A stretch of DNA of 7,242 nt from contig CALXQF010000066.1 of NCBI GenBank assembly GCA_944390505.1, positions 1 to 7,242 of the forward strand, in the 5' to 3' direction. Source of the stretch: an uncultured Clostridia bacterium. GTDB lineage: Bacteria > Bacillota > Clostridia > TANB77 > CAG-508. The notes below the pieces were generated by a model. That model made no database searches. It had not been told where the DNA came from and saw only the letters and a program-made list of their open reading frames with translations. The position numbers and the translations under genes are program-made. Positions 4,447 through 7,242 of this stretch are shown piece by piece (the first letter of the stretch is position 1; the number at the start of each line of letters is the position of its first letter).

Positions 4447-6054
4447 ATGAGTAAAAAGTACATTTTTGTAACAGGTGGAGTAGTATCTGGATTGGGAAAA
4501 GGAATTACAGCAGCATCATTAGGAAGATTGTTGAAAAATAGAGGATATAAAGTAACGAACCAAAAATTTGACCCATATATTAATGTAGATCCAGGAACCA
4601 TGAGCCCTTATGAACATGGAGAGGTATTTGTTACAGATGATGGAGCAGAAACAGATTTAGATTTAGGACATTATGAAAGATTTACAGATGAGAGTTTAAC
4701 CAAATATTCTTCTGTTACAACAGGCAGAATTTATTCAGAAGTAATTGAAAGAGAAAGAAGAGGGGATTATTTAGGAAAAACAGTACAAGTCATTCCACAT
4801 ATTACAAATGCCATTAAAGAAAAGGTATATAAATTTGAAAATACAGATGTAGATATTGTGATTACGGAAATTGGTGGAACAGTAGGTGATATTGAAAGTT
4901 TGCCATTTTTAGAAGCAATTCGTCAAATAGGAATTGAAAAACCAGAAGAAGATGTACTTTACATTCATGTAACACTACTTCCATATATTTATGGTTCCAA
5001 TGAATTAAAATCAAAACCAACACAACATTCTGTGAAAGAATTGCAATCTCTTGGAATTAAGCCAGATATTTTGGTATGTAGAGCAGAAAGAGAAATTGAT
5101 GAAGGAATGAAAAGCAAAATTGCCCTATTTTGTAATGTAAAAAAAGAAGATGTAATTGAAAATAAAACCGTAGAGGTTTTGTATGAAGTGCCATTAATGT
5201 TAGAAAAAGAAGGGTTAGCTAGCCGTGTTTGTAAAAAATTGCAATTAAAAGATGAACCTAATAATAAAAAATGGGAAAAAATGATAGCAGATATTAAAAA
5301 ATTAAAAGAAGAAAATATTCGTATTGCGATTGTTGGAAAATATGTAAAATTAGAGGACTCATATTTGTCAGTGATAGAAAGTGTAAAACATGGAGGATTT
5401 GCCAATGGCTGTAATGTACATATAGACCTAATTGATAGTGAAAAAGTAACCAAAGAAAATGCAAAAGAATTGTTAGGAAGCTATCAAGGAATTATTATAC
5501 CAGGAGGTTTTGGCGGAAGAGGAATTGAAGGTAAAGTAGAGACAGTAAGATATGCAAGAGAAAATAAAGTGCCATTTTTAGGAATTTGTTTAGGTATGCA
5601 AATGGCAGTAATCGAATTTGCCAGAAATGTATTGGGGTATACAGATGCTAATTCAGAAGAATTTGACGAAACAACCCAGCACCCTGTTATTCATATTATG
5701 GAAGATCAAGTGCATATTTCTAAAAAAGGTGGAACAATGAGATTAGGTGCATATCCATGTCATTTATTAGAAAATACATTAGCAAGGAAAGTATATGAAA
5801 AAGATAGCATTTCAGAAAGACATAGACATCGCTTTGAATATAACAATCAATATAAAGAAGAATTAGAAGAAAAAGGACTTATTTGTTCTGGATTATCCCC
5901 AGATGGTAATTTAGTAGAAATGGTAGAAATCAAAGAACATCCCTATTTTATTGCTTCCCAATTTCATCCAGAATTCCAATCAAGACCAGACAGACCACAT
6001 CCACTATTTGTGAATTTAGTAAAGGCAGCAAAGGAACAGAGTATTGATAGTTAA
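4447..6054 (+). CDS. pyrG: CTP synthase (glutamine hydrolysing)
   Basis: It makes CTP from UTP using ATP and glutamine, the last step of pyrimidine nucleotide synthesis, in the cytosol as a tetramer. The 535-residue length is normal. Residues 1-265 are the synthetase domain: the P-loop region GGVVSGLGKG (10-19), FDPYINVDPGTMSP (41-54), the Mg-binding acidic stretch ETDLDLGHYERF with D72, EIGGTVGDIESLPFLEAIRQ, and KPTQHSVKEL for UTP/CTP. The C-terminal half is a class I glutamine amidotransferase: IPGGFGGRGIEG (oxyanion region), nucleophile C381 in GICLGMQ, and H507/E509 in QFHPEF. RHRHRFEYNN, an inter-domain element, is intact. GGAGG (4436-4440) upstream of ATG fixes the start. Expression probably depends on promoter 4192-4220 and leader terminator 4231-4289. 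It is followed after 118 bases by an unrelated aminopeptidase gene. Confidence 0.98.
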   Translation: MSKKYIFVTGGVVSGLGKGITAASLGRLLKNRGYKVTNQKFDPYINVDPGTMSPYEHGEVFVTDDGAETDLDLGHYERFTDESLTKYSSVTTGRIYSEVIERERRGDYLGKTVQVIPHITNAIKEKVYKFENTDVDIVITEIGGTVGDIESLPFLEAIRQIGIEKPEEDVLYIHVTLLPYIYGSNELKSKPTQHSVKELQSLGIKPDILVCRAEREIDEGMKSKIALFCNVKKEDVIENKTVEVLYEVPLMLEKEGLASRVCKKLQLKDEPNNKKWEKMIADIKKLKEENIRIAIVGKYVKLEDSYLSVIESVKHGGFANGCNVHIDLIDSEKVTKENAKELLGSYQGIIIPGGFGGRGIEGKVETVRYARENKVPFLGICLGMQMAVIEFARNVLGYTDANSEEFDETTQHPVIHIMEDQVHISKKGGTMRLGAYPCHLLENTLARKVYEKDSISERHRHRFEYNNQYKEELEEKGLICSGLSPDGNLVEMVEIKEHPYFIASQFHPEFQSRPDRPHPLFVNLVKAAKEQSIDS

Positions 6055-6056
6055 GA

Positions 6057-6094
6057 TTTCATAATTTATTAATTAAGTATATTAATTTATGAAA
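6057..6094 (+). terminator. Weak hairpin downstream of pyrG
   Basis: Bases 6057-6064 pair with 6087-6094 and, past a three-base bulge, 6068-6073 pair with 6081-6086. It is entirely A/T-rich apart from one G-C pair, and the nearest T-run (6110-6116) is about 15 bases away. It is a poor terminator, so readthrough into the next gene is possible. Confidence 0.25.
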
Positions 6095-6172
6095 AGTAAA
6101 TAAATATTGTTTTTTTATAAAAGTAATTTAGATATCATATGTCAGATTATATATAAATAAAAAGGGGGAAAT

Positions 6173-7072
6173 ATGAAAGACTTAAGAATAGAAGAATTAG
6201 CAAAAAAATTATTAAATCATTCTATTAATTTACAAAAAGATGAAAAAATATTAATAGAAATAATAGGAATGGATGCGATTTCATTAGGAAAAGAATTAAT
6301 AAAGCAAGCAGAAGAAATAGGCGCATGTCCTTATTTTAATATAATAGACTATACAATCATCAGACAAATGCTTTTACAATGTACAAAAGAACAAATAATT
6401 AATTATGCCAAGTATGATTTACAAAGAATGAAAGATATGGATGCCTATATTGGAATAAGAGCAAATCAGAATACGGCAGAATTAAATGATATTTCCAAAG
6501 AAAAAATGGAGATATATAACAAATATTATACATTGCCAGTACACTTGGAAGAAAGAGTAAAAAATACAAAATGGTGTATTCTAAGATATCCAAATTCTTC
6601 AATGGCTCAAATGAGCAATACGAGTACAGAAGAATTTGAAGACTTCTATTTTAAGGTATGTACTTTAGATTATGAAAAAATGTCAAAAGCAATGGATAAT
6701 CTAGTCAGATTGATGAATAAAACAAAAAATGTACATATTATTGGAAGTGGAACAAATTTAAGCTTTAGTATTGAAGGAATACCTAGTAAAAAATATATGG
6801 GGACATTTAACATTCCTGACGGAGAAGTGGCAACAGCTCCAATAAAAGATAGTATTAATGGATATATAACTTATAATACAGAAACAAGATATAATGGAAT
6901 TTTATTTAACAATATAAAATTTGAATTTAAAAATGGAAAAATTATTAAGGCAACAGCAAATAAAACGAAAGAGCTAAATGAAATTTTAGATATAGATGAA
7001 GGAAGTAGATATATTGGAGAATTTGCACTAGGTTTAAATCCATACAGTGAGAAACCCAGAGGAGATACTTGA
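6173..7072 (+). CDS. M29-family aminopeptidase, cut short by an in-frame TGA
   Basis: M29 enzymes (AmpS, PepS, AmpT type) remove N-terminal residues from peptides with two metal ions, in the cytosol. The 299 residues before the TGA cover the N-terminal domain (LAKKLLNHSINLQKDEKILIE, LGKELIKQAEEIGACPYF) and most of the catalytic domain, including metal ligands E218 in IPDGEVATAP and E283 in YIGEFALGLNPY (E250 and E316 of Thermus AmpT). The remaining ligands, both His and the Asp, lie after the stop in the same frame, so a product ending here should be inactive. AAAGGGGG (6161-6168) precedes the ATG at a normal distance. No clear promoter was found, so it may be read through from pyrG. A recent nonsense mutation, sequencing error or recoding are all possible. 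Confidence 0.85.
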   Translation: MKDLRIEELAKKLLNHSINLQKDEKILIEIIGMDAISLGKELIKQAEEIGACPYFNIIDYTIIRQMLLQCTKEQIINYAKYDLQRMKDMDAYIGIRANQNTAELNDISKEKMEIYNKYYTLPVHLEERVKNTKWCILRYPNSSMAQMSNTSTEEFEDFYFKVCTLDYEKMSKAMDNLVRLMNKTKNVHIIGSGTNLSFSIEGIPSKKYMGTFNIPDGEVATAPIKDSINGYITYNTETRYNGILFNNIKFEFKNGKIIKATANKTKELNEILDIDEGSRYIGEFALGLNPYSEKPRGDT

Positions 7073-7242
7073 TTTGATGAAAAAATAAAAGGAAGTTTTC
7101 ATTTAACCCCAGGAGATAGCCTAAAAGAAAGTGACAATGGAAACCGTTCTAGTATTCATTGGGATATTATAAATATTCAAACTCCAGAATATGGAGGAGG
7201 AGAAATTTGGTTTGATGATGTTCTTATAAGAAAAGATGGAGT
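7073..7242 (+). pseudogene. C-terminal remainder of the M29 aminopeptidase after the TGA
   Basis: Directly after the TGA (7070-7072) and in the same frame, translation continues FDEKIKGSFHLTPG, then SDNGNRSSIHWD, then PEYGGGEIWFDDVLIRKDG to the window end with no further stop. This is the conserved M29 C-terminus: H310 in GSFH and H329/D331 in IHWD are the missing metal ligands (H345, H376 and D378 of AmpT). The family usually has Leu or a similar residue at the TGA position (DTLFDEKI), one base from TTA or TTG. The residue seven after H310 is Leu where the catalytic Tyr is expected. Only a few codons should remain beyond the window. There is no start or ribosome binding site of its own. Confidence 0.8.

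Noticed and set aside
4305..4601. 98-codon ORF on the minus strand over the pyrG start, and similar antisense ORFs over greA, deoD, pyrG and the aminopeptidase
   Set aside because: They overlap well-identified genes, lack ribosome binding sites and have low-complexity A/T-driven composition.
7070..7102. Selenocysteine insertion at the TGA, with a 7-bp hairpin (7077-7083 with 7096-7102) as SECIS
   Set aside because: The stem is weak and starts only four bases after the TGA, the loop lacks the expected motif, and this M29 position is normally Leu rather than Cys.
1..7242. Genetic code with TGA as Trp
   Set aside because: The clear genes have no internal TGA and encode Trp with TGG, so one TGA in one gene does not support reassignment.

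Overview
The window looks like chromosomal DNA of a low-GC Gram-positive bacterium, most likely a clostridium-like member of the Bacillota. The evidence is very A+T-rich sequence, strong AGGAGG-type ribosome binding sites, sigma-A-like TTGACA/TATAAT promoters, a sortase-type (IPQTG) surface protein, and GreA, DeoD and CTP synthase of Firmicutes type. All intact genes stop with TAA. Nothing points to a phage or plasmid.

Layout, left to right: (1) the 3' part of an unrecognised gene whose frame is open to the left edge (1-843); (2) greA with its own promoter, a leader hairpin and a strong terminator (895-1562); (3) a secreted, wall-anchored protein with a coiled-coil hairpin and a BIG2 domain (1653-2738); (4) deoD on the minus strand (2840-3586), convergent with it across a shared bidirectional terminator; (5) an 860-base region without long genes (3587-4446); (6) pyrG, preceded by a promoter and a leader terminator typical of attenuation (4192-6054); (7) an M29-family aminopeptidase interrupted by an in-frame TGA and running off the right edge (6173-7242).

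The most interesting part is 3748-4029, inside the gene-poor stretch. It has the layout of a par/Fst-type type I toxin-antitoxin locus. A 22-codon hydrophobic peptide gene (3952 to 3884, minus strand) starts at GTG behind a near-perfect Shine-Dalgarno sequence and its own TATAAT promoter. A short plus-strand RNA (about 3783-3875) has its own TTGACA promoter. The two transcripts converge on one bidirectional terminator (3839-3873). A near-identical direct repeat lies in each: one copy over the toxin start codon, the other in the small RNA. Because the two units are read in opposite directions, the small RNA is complementary to the toxin translation start. The locus was deduced from sequence alone; the peptide cannot be placed in a named family with certainty.

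The other genes are ordinary housekeeping functions: transcript-cleavage factor, purine salvage, CTP synthesis and peptide turnover. Each appears to have its own promoter, so they are neighbours rather than one pathway operon.
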